A DNA stretch of 64,000 bases from Cernens ardua (GTDB taxonomy: Bacteria; Pseudomonadota; Gammaproteobacteria; Pseudomonadales; Halomonadaceae). The position numbers and the translations under genes are program-made. Below the pieces are notes generated by a model. It did no database searches, was not told where the DNA came from, and saw only the letters and a list, made by a program, of their open reading frames with translations. The stretch's first letter is position 1; every line of letters begins with the position of its first letter. The stretch lies in assembly GCF_051251085.1 (NCBI RefSeq), contig NZ_JBPCZH010000004.1, forward strand, positions 1 through 64,000. Direction: 5' to 3'. Positions 26,242 to 35,525 of this stretch are shown here, one piece after another.

Positions 26242-26349
26242 ATGGCCTGGACGATTATCAGCTGGTCCATCACTACGTTTTTAACTCTGACTTCGGCCTA
26301 TATGATTGCCTTGTTGGCTAACAATATTCGACATGGTATGAAGATATAG
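26242..26349 (+). CDS. 35-residue single-pass membrane protein
   Basis: The frame encodes MAWTIISWSITTFL, continues with a hydrophobic helix to MIALLANN and ends IRHGMKI. One transmembrane helix of about 22 residues with a basic C-terminus is evident. GGAG lies 8 nt before the ATG, a good ribosome site. It stands alone between the DUF2236 gene (185 nt upstream) and a Tat-exported cupin (412 nt downstream), followed by a GC hairpin at 26361-26383. The codon choice is ordinary. I know no family; a small regulatory membrane peptide is possible. Confidence 0.6.
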   Translation: MAWTIISWSITTFLTLTSAYMIALLANNIRHGMKI

Positions 26350-26761
26350 AAAATAGTCTGCGAGTTACCCTATGGGTAGCTCGTGATCTCACGCCTTACA
26401 CAATTATCCTTCATTTTCCCTGCCATTTTCCCCAGTTCATCTCTTTATTTTTACCCTTCGTCCTCGTTCAAGGAAGTATTCACAGATTGGGCGGATTGGT
26501 AAATTTTTCTATGTCCTCCAATAGCGAAACACTCCGCTTTATCGCTAACAAAGCTACATACATGCACTTCTTTTCGAGTTTTCGAGGTTACCTGCATTCA
26601 TGGGGGCAGTCCCTATCGTGATTTACTCATCAATGCGACCTTTTTCTTAATACTATTTTAATATTCACTTAACTTTTAAATAATATTAAGATAACCTTAA
26701 ACCTCAATATCATTTCACTTCAAGATATCCAGATTTCTTGCAATAGGCTAAGGAGGGGTAC
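26350..26761. other. AT-rich gap upstream of the oxalate decarboxylase gene
   Basis: 412 nt. An imperfect 10-bp hairpin CGAGTTACCC-TAT-GGGTAGCTCG at 26361-26383 could end the small-protein transcript. The 26630-26710 stretch is strongly AT-rich (runs such as TTTAATATTC and TTAAATAATATTAAG), as expected of a promoter with upstream elements. Nothing coding was seen. Confidence 0.5.
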
Positions 26762-28012
26762 ATGACTGATTCCAGAAGAAGACGCATGTTGTTGGGCGGC
26801 GTTGGCTCTGCCGCATTTTTGGGTCTATCCACTATTGCCAAAGCAGCTTCTTTCGGAAACCCTGATCTCCCACCGGAAGGACGCATCAATTCAGGTAGCA
26901 ACAGCAGCCACACTGATCCAGGGCCCAATAATCCCAATTTGGCCAGCCAATTTCCCGATGGTGAAAATCCCCCCGCAACCGATGTTAATGGGATGCCAGA
27001 ATTCTGGTCGTCTTTTAGCAACGCACATGTTCGTTTTCAGGAAGGGGGTTGGGCGCGCCAGATTACTGAAAGTGATTTCCCTATATCTACTGAAATTTCC
27101 GGCGTAAACATGCGATTGTCAAAATATGGCATTCGCGAGATGCACTGGCACCAGCAAGCGGAATGGGCCATCGTTCTTTATGGTACATGCCGTATCACCA
27201 CACTGGATGCCGAAGGACGCCCACAAGTCGCTGATGTACAAAAAGGTGATCTATGGTATTTCCCTCCCGGTTTGCCCCACTCACTGCAAGGAATGGGCCC
27301 GGATGGCACGGAATTCCTGATTGCCTTCGATGATGGCAAGGCATCGGAATTCAATACATTGCTTGTCACTGATTGGATGGCCCACACCCCCCCCGAAGTG
27401 CTTGCCAAAAACTTTGGTGTGCCAGAATCGTCCTTCAAAAATATTCCGCTGCATAACCGCTGGATTTTTCAGGGGAAAGACCCGGGACCACTCTCCACTG
27501 CCCAGTCCCAGGCCAGTTCATCGCTGGGTGCGCCTGCTCACCCCTTCGTTTTTCCGATGAGCAAGCTAAAGCCGAATATTCATTCATCAAAGGGCGAGGT
27601 TACGATCGTCGATAGTAATACCTTCAAGGTATCCAAAGATATTGCTGTAGCCAAAGTCGTGTTGAAACCGGGCGCCATGAGGGAGCTACATTGGCATCCA
27701 AATACTGATGAATGGCAATACTATGTGTCGGGGCAGGGACGTATGACCGTCTTCAATACAGGCCCGGAGGCGGCAACAAATGATTTCAAGGCAGGGGACA
27801 TCGGGTATGTTCCGAAGGGATTGGGACATTACGTTGAAAATACGGGAAATACCGATTTGGTATTGATCGCTATTTTCAGAACCAGCGATTATGAAACAGT
27901 TAGTTTGTCCAATTGGATCAAACACACGCCGCCACGTATGGTAGAGGAGACGTTAAACATCTCAGAAGATGTCATTAATCATATCCCGGATGTTCGACCC
28001 GAGATTATATAA
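26762..28012 (+). CDS. oxdC: Tat-exported bicupin oxalate decarboxylase
   Basis: 416 residues. The N-terminal SRRRRMLLGG followed by a hydrophobic stretch and AKAAS is a twin-arginine signal, so the enzyme folds with metal in the cytoplasm and is exported. Two germin-type cupin domains each keep the Mn ligands: HWHQQAEW with GLPHSL (domain 1), HWHPNTDEWQYY with GLGHYVENTG (domain 2). Bacillus OxdC uses Glu in a SENST lid; here the aligned stretch is SEFNT, keeping Glu, which favours decarboxylase over oxidase activity. The product would be formate and CO2. ATG 26762 has AGGAGG 6 nt upstream. Monocistronic. Confidence 0.9.
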   Translation: MTDSRRRRMLLGGVGSAAFLGLSTIAKAASFGNPDLPPEGRINSGSNSSHTDPGPNNPNLASQFPDGENPPATDVNGMPEFWSSFSNAHVRFQEGGWARQITESDFPISTEISGVNMRLSKYGIREMHWHQQAEWAIVLYGTCRITTLDAEGRPQVADVQKGDLWYFPPGLPHSLQGMGPDGTEFLIAFDDGKASEFNTLLVTDWMAHTPPEVLAKNFGVPESSFKNIPLHNRWIFQGKDPGPLSTAQSQASSSLGAPAHPFVFPMSKLKPNIHSSKGEVTIVDSNTFKVSKDIAVAKVVLKPGAMRELHWHPNTDEWQYYVSGQGRMTVFNTGPEAATNDFKAGDIGYVPKGLGHYVENTGNTDLVLIAIFRTSDYETVSLSNWIKHTPPRMVEETLNISEDVINHIPDVRPEII

Positions 28013-28014
28013 GG

Positions 28015-28053
28015 AAAAAGTCCCATACCGTCCAAATTCGGTATGGGACTTTT
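28015..28053. terminator. Bidirectional terminator between oxdC and gyrB
   Basis: A perfect 15-bp stem AAAAGTCCCATACCG paired at 28039-28053 with an 8-nt loop, between two convergent genes. Confidence 0.85.
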
Positions 28054-28091
28054 CAGCGTCAAAACAGGACGACAAAGCGTCCGCAATCAGA

Positions 28092-30506
28092 TCAGACGTC
28101 CAGATTAGCAACCAGAGCGTTTTGTTCAATGAAATCGCGGCGTGGTTCGACTTCGTCACCCATCAGAGTATTAAACATCTGATCAGCCACAACAGCATCT
28201 TCAATGGAAACACGCAGCATACGACGAACATCAGGATCCATGGTAGTTTCCCATAGCTGATCCGGGTTCATCTCACCAAGACCTTTGTAACGCTGAATAG
28301 ATAAACCACGCTGTGCTTCACGCAACAACCAATCCAGTACCTGCCCAAAGTCGTGAACCTCAGAGCGACGTTCACCCCGAGCAACATAGGCGCCTTCTTC
28401 AAGCAAGCCATTGAGTGTTTCACCCAGAGACACCATGGCTGCATAGTCCGGCGAGCGGAAAAAGCTGATGCCGAGCATATAATCGGTTACCACACCGTGG
28501 GCCTTGATACCGACTTTAGGGAAGTAGAGAGAGCGCTCTTCGTCAAACTGGGTCGAGAACTCGTAACTGGCATCCCCTTCGTATTCGCTCAGTGCCTGCA
28601 TACGAATGGAAAGCGCATCCATCCACGTATTGACCTTGTTCTGATCGCTCAGGTCAGTATCGCTCAGCACTGGAACATGGATCATTTGCTCCAGTACCTT
28701 GGCAGGGTAGACGCGGGAGAGCCGATGCAAACGGTGCTTCACATCCTGATATTGCATAATCAGTTTTTCCAGCTCAGCCCCCGTAATACCGGGCGCCGTC
28801 TCATTGACATGCAGACTACCGCCATCCAGCGCAGTGGTGACCAGGTATTGCTCCATGGCTGCTTCGTCTTTCAGATACATCTCCTGCTTGCCACGTTTGA
28901 TTTTATAAAGTGGCGGCTGTGCAATAAATATATGTCCGCGCTCGATCAGCTCCGGCATTTGACGGAAAAAGAAGGTCAGTAGCAGAGTCCGAATGTGAGA
29001 ACCATCAACATCAGCATCTGTCATGATAATGATGGAGTGATAACGCAACTTGTCAGGGTCGAATTCTTCACGGCCAATACCACAACCCAATGCGGTAATG
29101 AGCGTGCCAACTTCAGCAGAGGAAAGCATTTTGTCGAAGCGTGCTTTCTCCACATTAAGAATTTTTCCCTTTAGCGGCAAAATAGCCTGAGTCCGGCGGT
29201 CACGCCCCTGCTTGGCTGAACCACCCGCGGAGTCACCCTCCACCAGATACAGTTCTGACTTGGATGGGTCTTTCTCCTGACAGTCAGCAAGTTTACCGGG
29301 CAAGCCTGCTATATCGAGCGCCCCTTTGCGACGTGTCATTTCACGCGCTTTACGGGCAGCATCACGGGCTCGTGCCGCATCAATCATCTTGTTCACGATG
29401 ATTTTGGCCTCGTTGGGATGCTCCAGCAGATATTCGGAGAAATGACGCCCCATCTCCTGCTCAACAGCCGTTTTCACTTCAGAGGAAACCAGTTTGTCCT
29501 TGGTCTGCGAAGAAAATTTCGGATCCGGTACTTTCACCGAGATAATAGCCGTCAAACCTTCGCGAGCATCATCGCCTGAAGTGACAACTTTTGCCTTCTT
29601 CTGCAAATCCTCGGCTTCAATATAGCTGTTCAGCGTACGTGTCAATGAAGCACGGAAGCCGGCCAAATGCGTCCCACCATCGCGCTGGGGAATGTTGTTG
29701 GTATAACACAACAGGTTTTCGTTGTAGGTATCGTTCCACTGCATCGCAACTTCAACGCTGATGCCATCTTCACGGTCCACCATGAAGTGGAACACCGGAT
29801 TGATCGTTGTACGATTGCGGTTAAGATGTTCAACGAAGGCTTTAAGGCCGCCTTCATAGTGAAATAGCTCTTCCTTGCCATCACGCTCGTCTGTCAGGCG
29901 GATTGCGACACCAGAGTTAAGGAACGAAAGCTCACGCAGCCGTTTGGCAAGAATTTCATAATGAAACTCGATATTCGCAAACGTATCCGGTGAAGGAACA
30001 AAATGAATGCGGGTGCCAGTACGGTCTGTTTCACCCACCACTTCCAACGGCTTTTGAGGAACACCGTGAGCGTAGGTCTGAGAGTGAACATGGCCTCCAC
30101 GCCAGATGGTAAGATCCAGTTGTGAAGACAGGGCATTAACGACCGAGACCCCTACACCATGCAATCCACCTGACACTTTGTAGGAGTTGTCATCGAACTT
30201 ACCACCCGCGTGCAGTACTGTCAGAATGACCTCTGCCGCGGACACGCCTTCTGCGTGCATTTCTGTCGGAATACCACGGCCATCGTCCGATACACTGATG
30301 GATTCATCGGCATGAATCACCACCGAAATCTCGTCGCAATGCCCCGCCAGTGCTTCATCGATAGAGTTATCGACGATCTCGAACACCATATGGTGCAGGC
30401 CACTGCCATCATCGGTATCGCCAATGTACATACCAGGGCGCTTGCGTACTGCATCCAGCCCCTTTAGAACCTTGATACTCGATGAATCGTAAGATTGTTC
30501 GCTCAT
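28092..30506 (-). CDS. gyrB: DNA gyrase subunit B
   Basis: 804 residues, identical in length to Escherichia coli GyrB. It is the ATPase subunit of the type-II topoisomerase that introduces negative supercoils. Landmarks: IKVLKGLDAVRKRPGMYIGDT and EIVDNSIDEALAGH (GHKL ATP site), GLHGVGVSVVNALS, the Toprim LVEGDSAGGSAKQGRDR, IIIMTDADVDGSHIRTLLLTFFFR, and C-terminal RYKGLGEMNPDQLWETTMDP. ATG 30506 has AGGAG 5 nt upstream; an in-frame ATG at 30533 is rejected. It is last in the dnaA-dnaN-recF-gyrB series but is separated from recF by 221 nt with a large inverted repeat, so it may have its own promoter. Confidence 0.98.
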   Translation of the reverse strand: MSEQSYDSSSIKVLKGLDAVRKRPGMYIGDTDDGSGLHHMVFEIVDNSIDEALAGHCDEISVVIHADESISVSDDGRGIPTEMHAEGVSAAEVILTVLHAGGKFDDNSYKVSGGLHGVGVSVVNALSSQLDLTIWRGGHVHSQTYAHGVPQKPLEVVGETDRTGTRIHFVPSPDTFANIEFHYEILAKRLRELSFLNSGVAIRLTDERDGKEELFHYEGGLKAFVEHLNRNRTTINPVFHFMVDREDGISVEVAMQWNDTYNENLLCYTNNIPQRDGGTHLAGFRASLTRTLNSYIEAEDLQKKAKVVTSGDDAREGLTAIISVKVPDPKFSSQTKDKLVSSEVKTAVEQEMGRHFSEYLLEHPNEAKIIVNKMIDAARARDAARKAREMTRRKGALDIAGLPGKLADCQEKDPSKSELYLVEGDSAGGSAKQGRDRRTQAILPLKGKILNVEKARFDKMLSSAEVGTLITALGCGIGREEFDPDKLRYHSIIIMTDADVDGSHIRTLLLTFFFRQMPELIERGHIFIAQPPLYKIKRGKQEMYLKDEAAMEQYLVTTALDGGSLHVNETAPGITGAELEKLIMQYQDVKHRLHRLSRVYPAKVLEQMIHVPVLSDTDLSDQNKVNTWMDALSIRMQALSEYEGDASYEFSTQFDEERSLYFPKVGIKAHGVVTDYMLGISFFRSPDYAAMVSLGETLNGLLEEGAYVARGERRSEVHDFGQVLDWLLREAQRGLSIQRYKGLGEMNPDQLWETTMDPDVRRMLRVSIEDAVVADQMFNTLMGDEVEPRRDFIEQNALVANLDV

Positions 30507-30727
30507 GTTCACTCCTGAACTGATGGACGACACCCTTTATTGTCGCCAAACTCTGCCCCATAAGGCAGAAGGATTACCAGACTCTCTACGGTAACGCTAT
30601 TTCTTTCACTACTGCTTGTCGATACTTGTTGTACTGCCACTAAATTGCTGACCCTGAAAGATGATACCGGCTACCGCTTTTACCTCGCGACAGCAGCAAT
30701 GGCAGACTGCATCAACAAGTATCGACA
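30507..30727 (-). repeat. 15-bp inverted repeat between recF and gyrB
   Basis: TGTCGATACTTGTTG at 30617-30631 pairs perfectly with CAACAAGTATCGACA at 30713-30727, ending one base before the recF stop codon. The 81-nt interior has partly complementary TGCCA...TTGCTG and CAGCAA..GGCA pieces, so a longer imperfect stem is possible. In the recF-gyrB transcript it would fold directly after recF. It may be a processing or attenuation element, or a small degenerate repeat element. Confidence 0.6.
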
Positions 30728-31810
30728 TCACTCGACAGTAGCAATGCGCCCCGCTATTAACTCGAACACTCCGTGATCTTCCTGTAAAAACGGTGAGATG
30801 CCGCTTTTATCAATCACAGTGATGAAACTCTGGCCCTGCTGTTTTTCAAGCAACTCAAAAAAGCGCTGTTGATGACCTGCATCCAGCTCAGCGGCCAGAT
30901 CATCGATTAAATAAAGACAATGCCGTTGGGTCATTTCCTCAAGCAGCTGCCCTTGAGCCAATTTGAGGGCACTGACCACAACTTTTTGTTGCCCTCGGGA
31001 AAGCACCTCCGTTGCCGGGCGTTTCCCAATACGAATACGCAAGTCAGCACGCTGAGGGCCCTGTTGGGTAAAGCCCATTTGCTGATCACTATTGATATTC
31101 GCTTCCAGAATCTCTTCCAAGGGGCGTTTGCGATCCCACCCCCGATAATAGCCCAACGAAATATCCGGCAACGTAGCCAACTGCCCAAGAAGCTCATTAA
31201 AGATCGGCGCAAGACGCTCTACATAGTCACTTCGGAACTGATCCAGACGCGTAGCTTCCCTCGCGAGCTCCTGATTCCAGGCACGCATTGAAATGCGGTC
31301 AATTGTACCATATCTCAGCAACACATTGCGGTGTTTAAGTGCTCTTCTCATGCGTTTCCAACAGTCATAAAACGCTGGCTCCACATGAAAGACACCCCAA
31401 TCAAGATATTCCCGCCTGGCCTTGGGTGAGCCATCAATCAGTTCGAAGGTTTGGCTATCAATCAATTGGAGCGGTAAAAGCTCTGCCAACTGGCTGATGC
31501 GATCAATCGTTTGCCCATCCTTGCGCATCAACAAGGTATCACTGTCACGGCGCCGCTGAATACCTATAGAACTGGGTGGATGGCCTGAAAGACGCCCAAA
31601 AACAGTCAACCCATCACTATCAAAATGAATGATCGGCTTGAACTGTCGAGCTCTGAATGAACGCCCCAGCCCTAATAAATGGAGCCCCTCAAGAATACTG
31701 GTCTTGCCACTACCATTTGGACCAACGATCAGATTCACGCGGGGAGACGGAGAAAAATCCACCTGCTGAAGATTGCGTAACCCTGTCATGTGAATACGTT
31801 CAAGAGGCAT
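30728..31810 (-). CDS. recF: DNA replication and repair protein RecF
   Basis: 360 residues. It is an SMC-like ATPase that loads RecA at single-strand gaps with RecO and RecR. Walker A GPNGSGKTS is at ~30-38, signature LSRGQQKVVVSALKLAQ at ~270, Walker B YLIDDLAAELD follows. I use ATG 31810 (MPLERIHMTGLRNL), which matches the family N-terminus; the ribosome site is poor. A frame extending to 31900 would add a non-homologous basic leader. The dnaN stop lies 183 nt upstream, longer than in many relatives. Confidence 0.95.
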   Translation of the reverse strand: MPLERIHMTGLRNLQQVDFSPSPRVNLIVGPNGSGKTSILEGLHLLGLGRSFRARQFKPIIHFDSDGLTVFGRLSGHPPSSIGIQRRRDSDTLLMRKDGQTIDRISQLAELLPLQLIDSQTFELIDGSPKARREYLDWGVFHVEPAFYDCWKRMRRALKHRNVLLRYGTIDRISMRAWNQELAREATRLDQFRSDYVERLAPIFNELLGQLATLPDISLGYYRGWDRKRPLEEILEANINSDQQMGFTQQGPQRADLRIRIGKRPATEVLSRGQQKVVVSALKLAQGQLLEEMTQRHCLYLIDDLAAELDAGHQQRFFELLEKQQGQSFITVIDKSGISPFLQEDHGVFELIAGRIATVE

Positions 31811-31993
31811 GGAAAAGGCGCCTGTCAGGGAAAAAATCGTTGGGTGAAGAGTATGGCGTCGGAATAGATAAGCAAAAAAAGTGCCGTTGATAGGATGCAC
31901 GCAGGAAAGGAGCGGGGAAAGGGACCCGGGTAACCAGCCTCATGCAGGCAGACCAGTTACCCTGAATGGGAAGACAATAACCTTCAACTCCCA

Positions 31994-33121
31994 TTAGAGA
32001 CGCATAGGCATGACAACGTAACGAGCCTTGAATCCGGGCGTAGACTCTTCATCATCCCCCGGGACGGCCTCTAGAAGTGTGGTGGAGATGGAGTCAGACA
32101 TTGTCATATTGATTTTCTGGGTAGGGATGACATTGAGTACATCTACCAGATACCCCACGTTGAAACCAATTTCCAACTCAGGGCTGTTGTAATCAACACT
32201 AATGTTTTCCTCTGCCTCTTCCTGTTCAGGGTTATTGGCCTGAACACGCAGGTTGTTGGCTTCGAGATAAAAACGAACACCACGGTATTTTTCATTCGAC
32301 AGAATAGACGCGCGCGTTAATACCTGACGCAATTCAGCACGCTCCGCCACCAGCTGTTTGTCCCCGCCTTTTGGCATCACGCGGTTCACATCAGGGAATT
32401 TCCCATCAATCAATTTGGAGGTGAATACATAGCCACCCGTGCGTGCGCGAAGGTGGTTCGGTCCCAAAATCAGTGTGATCGGCGTATTGGTATCATCCAG
32501 AAGGCGACCCAGCTCCAGGACCCCTTTACGTGGCAGGATCAGACGTTGGGCTTCAGAGAGCGCTACCTCACCATCGCTTTCAGCGAGGGCCAAGCGGTGC
32601 CCATCGGTTGCAACCACACGCACGGTATTAGGCTCAAGCTCGAACAGCATACCATTGAGATAATAACGTACATCCTGCTGTGCCATGGCAAAGGAAGTGG
32701 CATCGATCAGGCGTTTGAGCAAGGAGCGTGGTAGCGTCAGTTCAGCACTGTGTTTGCTCTGATCAATATTGGGGAACTCGGCGGCAGGCAAGGTAGACAG
32801 CGTAAAGCGGGAGCGTCCTGCACGAAGTACTGCACGCCCGTCTTCCAAAGAGAAACCGATGACAGAACCCTCGGGCAGGGAACGGCAAATGTCCATCAAC
32901 TTTCGCGCTGGAACCGTTGTAGAACCGGACTCTTCCAAAGAATCCAGCTGAGCATGACCTACCAATTCAACTTCAAGGTCAGTACCCGTTAATTCAAGGC
33001 CATCACCGCCTGCCATCAATAGAACATTGGACAGTACAGGCAAGGTCTGACGACGCTCAACGACACCTGCAACCAGGGTCAAGGGACGCAAAAGGGCTTC
33101 GCGTGAGATGGAGAATTTCAT
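31994..33121 (-). CDS. dnaN: DNA polymerase III beta subunit (sliding clamp)
   Basis: 375 residues forming the three clamp domains. The start MKFSISREALLRPL, then RRQTLPVLSNVLL and the C-terminal YVVMPMRL are hallmarks of DnaN. The final residues contribute to the peptide-binding pocket for polymerase and other partners. ATG 33121 is unambiguous, with AAGAGAG upstream. dnaA is 176 nt upstream on the same strand without a terminator in between, so they are probably co-transcribed. Confidence 0.97.
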   Translation of the reverse strand: MKFSISREALLRPLTLVAGVVERRQTLPVLSNVLLMAGGDGLELTGTDLEVELVGHAQLDSLEESGSTTVPARKLMDICRSLPEGSVIGFSLEDGRAVLRAGRSRFTLSTLPAAEFPNIDQSKHSAELTLPRSLLKRLIDATSFAMAQQDVRYYLNGMLFELEPNTVRVVATDGHRLALAESDGEVALSEAQRLILPRKGVLELGRLLDDTNTPITLILGPNHLRARTGGYVFTSKLIDGKFPDVNRVMPKGGDKQLVAERAELRQVLTRASILSNEKYRGVRFYLEANNLRVQANNPEQEEAEENISVDYNSPELEIGFNVGYLVDVLNVIPTQKINMTMSDSISTTLLEAVPGDDEESTPGFKARYVVMPMRL

Positions 33122-33297
33122 CGTGGCCGCTCTCTTTTAAAAACTCTTTGAAAAAATGTTCTCTATCGAATTCGTATCAGCGTTAATGCCTGTGGGTAGC
33201 GCCAGGAGATATTCCCAGCTGACCTCACTTCTCTACACAAATCACCGTATCTGACACGTAATCGATACACCTGACAACCGAATATTCTTTGCCGATA

Positions 33298-34758
33298 CTA
33301 ACTGGTCAGCAGGCGCATAAGATTCTTGTAGTCTTCACGAATATCAGCGCTCTCTTCCTTCAGGGCAGCCACTTTACGACATGCGTGCAATACCGTCGTA
33401 TGATCGCGGCCGCCGAAGGCATCACCAATTTCCGGCAAACTGTGGCTCGTCAGCTCCTTGGCCAGCGCCATGGCAACCTGTCGCGGCCGTGCAACCGAAC
33501 GTGAACGGCGCTTGGAGTGGATGTCTGCCACCTTGATTTTATAGTACTCCGCCACGGTACGCTGGATATTATCGATGCTGACCTGCTTGTCCTGCAATGC
33601 CAGCAGGTCTTTCAGGGATTCTCGTATAAATTCCTGATCAATCCGGCGCCCCATGAAGTGGGAGTCAGCAATCACCTTTTTCAATGCACCTTCGAGCTCA
33701 CGAACATTCGAACGAATCTTCTGGGCAATAAAGAAGGCAGCATCATGAGGCAGATCCACATGGGACTGTTCTGCCTTTTTCATCAAAATGGCAACGCGCG
33801 TTTCCAGCTCGGGCGGCTCAATCGCAACTGTTAGCCCCCACCCGAATCGAGACTTAAGGCGTTCTTCCACACCGGAAATCTCTTTGGGGTAGCGGTCAGA
33901 CGTCAGAATCATCTGCTGACCGCCTTCCAACAAAGCATTGAACGTATGGAAAAACTCTTCCTGGGAACGCTCTTTACCCGCGAAAAACTGAATATCGTCG
34001 ATCAACAGGGCATCCACACTACGATAGAAACGCTTGAAATCATTGATGGCGTTCAACTGAAGCGCTTTTACCATGTCTGCTACAAAACGCTCGGAATGCA
34101 GATAGACAACACGCGCATTTTCCCGCAAACCAGCCATGTGATTCCCCACAGCATGCATCAAGTGAGTTTTACCCAACCCGACACCACCATAGAGAAAGAG
34201 TGGGTTATAGGCGCCCCCTGAATTTTCGGCAACCTGCCGTGATGCCGCACGCGCCAGCTGGTTTGACTTGCCCTCGACAAAGGTATCAAAGGTAAAACTG
34301 GGATTCAGACCACTTTGGTGTTTCAGACTGCCTTCGACCTGAACATGACGGTTGGAAGAACCGGATTCCTGTGCTTCCGATTCGCTCTCTTCTGGCTCGA
34401 CGTCCCCTGAAAAGGAGGAGCGGGAGGGTGCCGAGCTACGATGAACAGCCGGCGCAACTGAGGATGCTGGTTTGGGAGTCGGTGTCGCCGTTACAGGGTT
34501 CGATACCGTGCGACGACTACCGATCCCCAGACTCACCAAAGGTGGCTTGTCCGGCGCCATTTCACGAAGCAATTCATTAATACGCTTCAGGAACTTGTCA
34601 TTCACCCAATCACGTACGAAACGATTGGGAGCCAACAATACCAGTGCATTACCCTCACCTTCCTCTACTTGAAGAGGCCTGATCCAGGTATTGAACTGTT
34701 GAGAGCTCAACTCGTACTGAAGAGAGTCAAGACATTTTTGCCATAGTGCTATCGACAC
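33298..34758 (-). CDS. dnaA: Chromosomal replication initiator protein DnaA
   Basis: 486 residues. Domain I (WQKCLDSLQYELSSQQFNTWIRPL) is followed by a Ser/Glu-rich linker (~80-150). Domain III is the AAA+ core with Walker A GGVGLGKTHLM (~190) and LLIDDIQFFAGK. Domain IV is the DNA-binding helix-turn-helix with RSRSVARPRQVAMALAKEL and the DnaA signature HTTVLHACRK. It binds DnaA boxes and melts the origin. ATG 34758 starts the gene; the region upstream holds DnaA-box-like sites that probably also autoregulate it. Confidence 0.98.
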   Translation of the reverse strand: MSIALWQKCLDSLQYELSSQQFNTWIRPLQVEEGEGNALVLLAPNRFVRDWVNDKFLKRINELLREMAPDKPPLVSLGIGSRRTVSNPVTATPTPKPASSVAPAVHRSSAPSRSSFSGDVEPEESESEAQESGSSNRHVQVEGSLKHQSGLNPSFTFDTFVEGKSNQLARAASRQVAENSGGAYNPLFLYGGVGLGKTHLMHAVGNHMAGLRENARVVYLHSERFVADMVKALQLNAINDFKRFYRSVDALLIDDIQFFAGKERSQEEFFHTFNALLEGGQQMILTSDRYPKEISGVEERLKSRFGWGLTVAIEPPELETRVAILMKKAEQSHVDLPHDAAFFIAQKIRSNVRELEGALKKVIADSHFMGRRIDQEFIRESLKDLLALQDKQVSIDNIQRTVAEYYKIKVADIHSKRRSRSVARPRQVAMALAKELTSHSLPEIGDAFGGRDHTTVLHACRKVAALKEESADIREDYKNLMRLLTS

Positions 34759-35336
34759 GTCGATTCGCCCACCTTAAAACTGAAATTGCAAAAAACGGAA
34801 CACACCACAGGAACGACGACGTGAAATCAACGAGATCAATGAACACTGGTAAAGAGGCGTCAGTCAACGACAACAGCCCTGTGCATACCGATACGTGAAC
34901 GTCACTCTAGTAATGAATATAAAATTAATGTATCGCCAAAAAGCTGGATACGAACCCTGTTAAATGCAATATGAAAGTAATCCTGACTAGTTTATCGGTG
35001 ATTGGGCCAGTTATCCACACCTTTAGGCCAATCGATACACCCTGTGCATAACCTTACTGAAAATAGCTGCAACTTGTTGATTTTGGAAACTGCAACAGCT
35101 TGATCCCAGCTTATACATTGCTCATACAAAGGTTATCCACAAAGAAACCCACAGAAATAATGGGTTTTCAACCTCGAAAAACATGCTGAAAATGAAAAAA
35201 AACCATTACTTTGCAGAGAAAAATTGCTAACGGGCCGCGTATTCTCTAAAATCCCCGCTCTTGAATGAATCGTGCTTATCTCTGATTCGCGATTCACCCT
35301 TACACTTACATTGATTAATTTTCGGGGAAAGACGTT
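34759..35336. other. Candidate replication origin (oriC) between dnaA and rpmH
   Basis: 578 nt without genes. Perfect DnaA boxes TTATCCACA occur at 35011-35019 and 35133-35141. A TTATGCACA box lies on the minus strand at 35043-35051, and a one-mismatch copy (TGTGCATAC on plus) at 34880-34888. An AT-rich stretch near 34905-34945 could be the unwinding element. The location between dnaA and rpmH is the known origin site in Pseudomonas-type gammaproteobacteria. The region must also hold the dnaA and rpmH promoters. Origin function is inferred. Confidence 0.75.
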
Positions 35337-35471
35337 ATGAAACGCACTTTTCAACCCAGCGTACTGAAACGTAAACGTGACCACGGTTTCCGTGCTCGCA
35401 TGGCAACCAAACGCGGCCGTCAGGTTCTGGCTCGTCGTCGTGCCAAAGGCCGTAAACGCCTGAGCGCCTAA
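35337..35471 (+). CDS. rpmH: 50S ribosomal protein L34
   Basis: 44 residues, MKRTFQPSVLKRKRDHGF through RAKGRKRLSA, an essentially canonical L34: very basic, with the conserved TFQPS N-terminus and RRRAKGRKRLSA end. GGGG lies about 8 nt upstream of the ATG. It is the first gene of the rpmH-rnpA-yidC-mnmE group, diverging from dnaA. Confidence 0.98.
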   Translation: MKRTFQPSVLKRKRDHGFRARMATKRGRQVLARRRAKGRKRLSA

Positions 35472-35525
35472 TCTCTCGTTTTTCCTTCTGGTACTATCCT
35501 GGAAACGTTAAAGAGAGAGGCCTTC

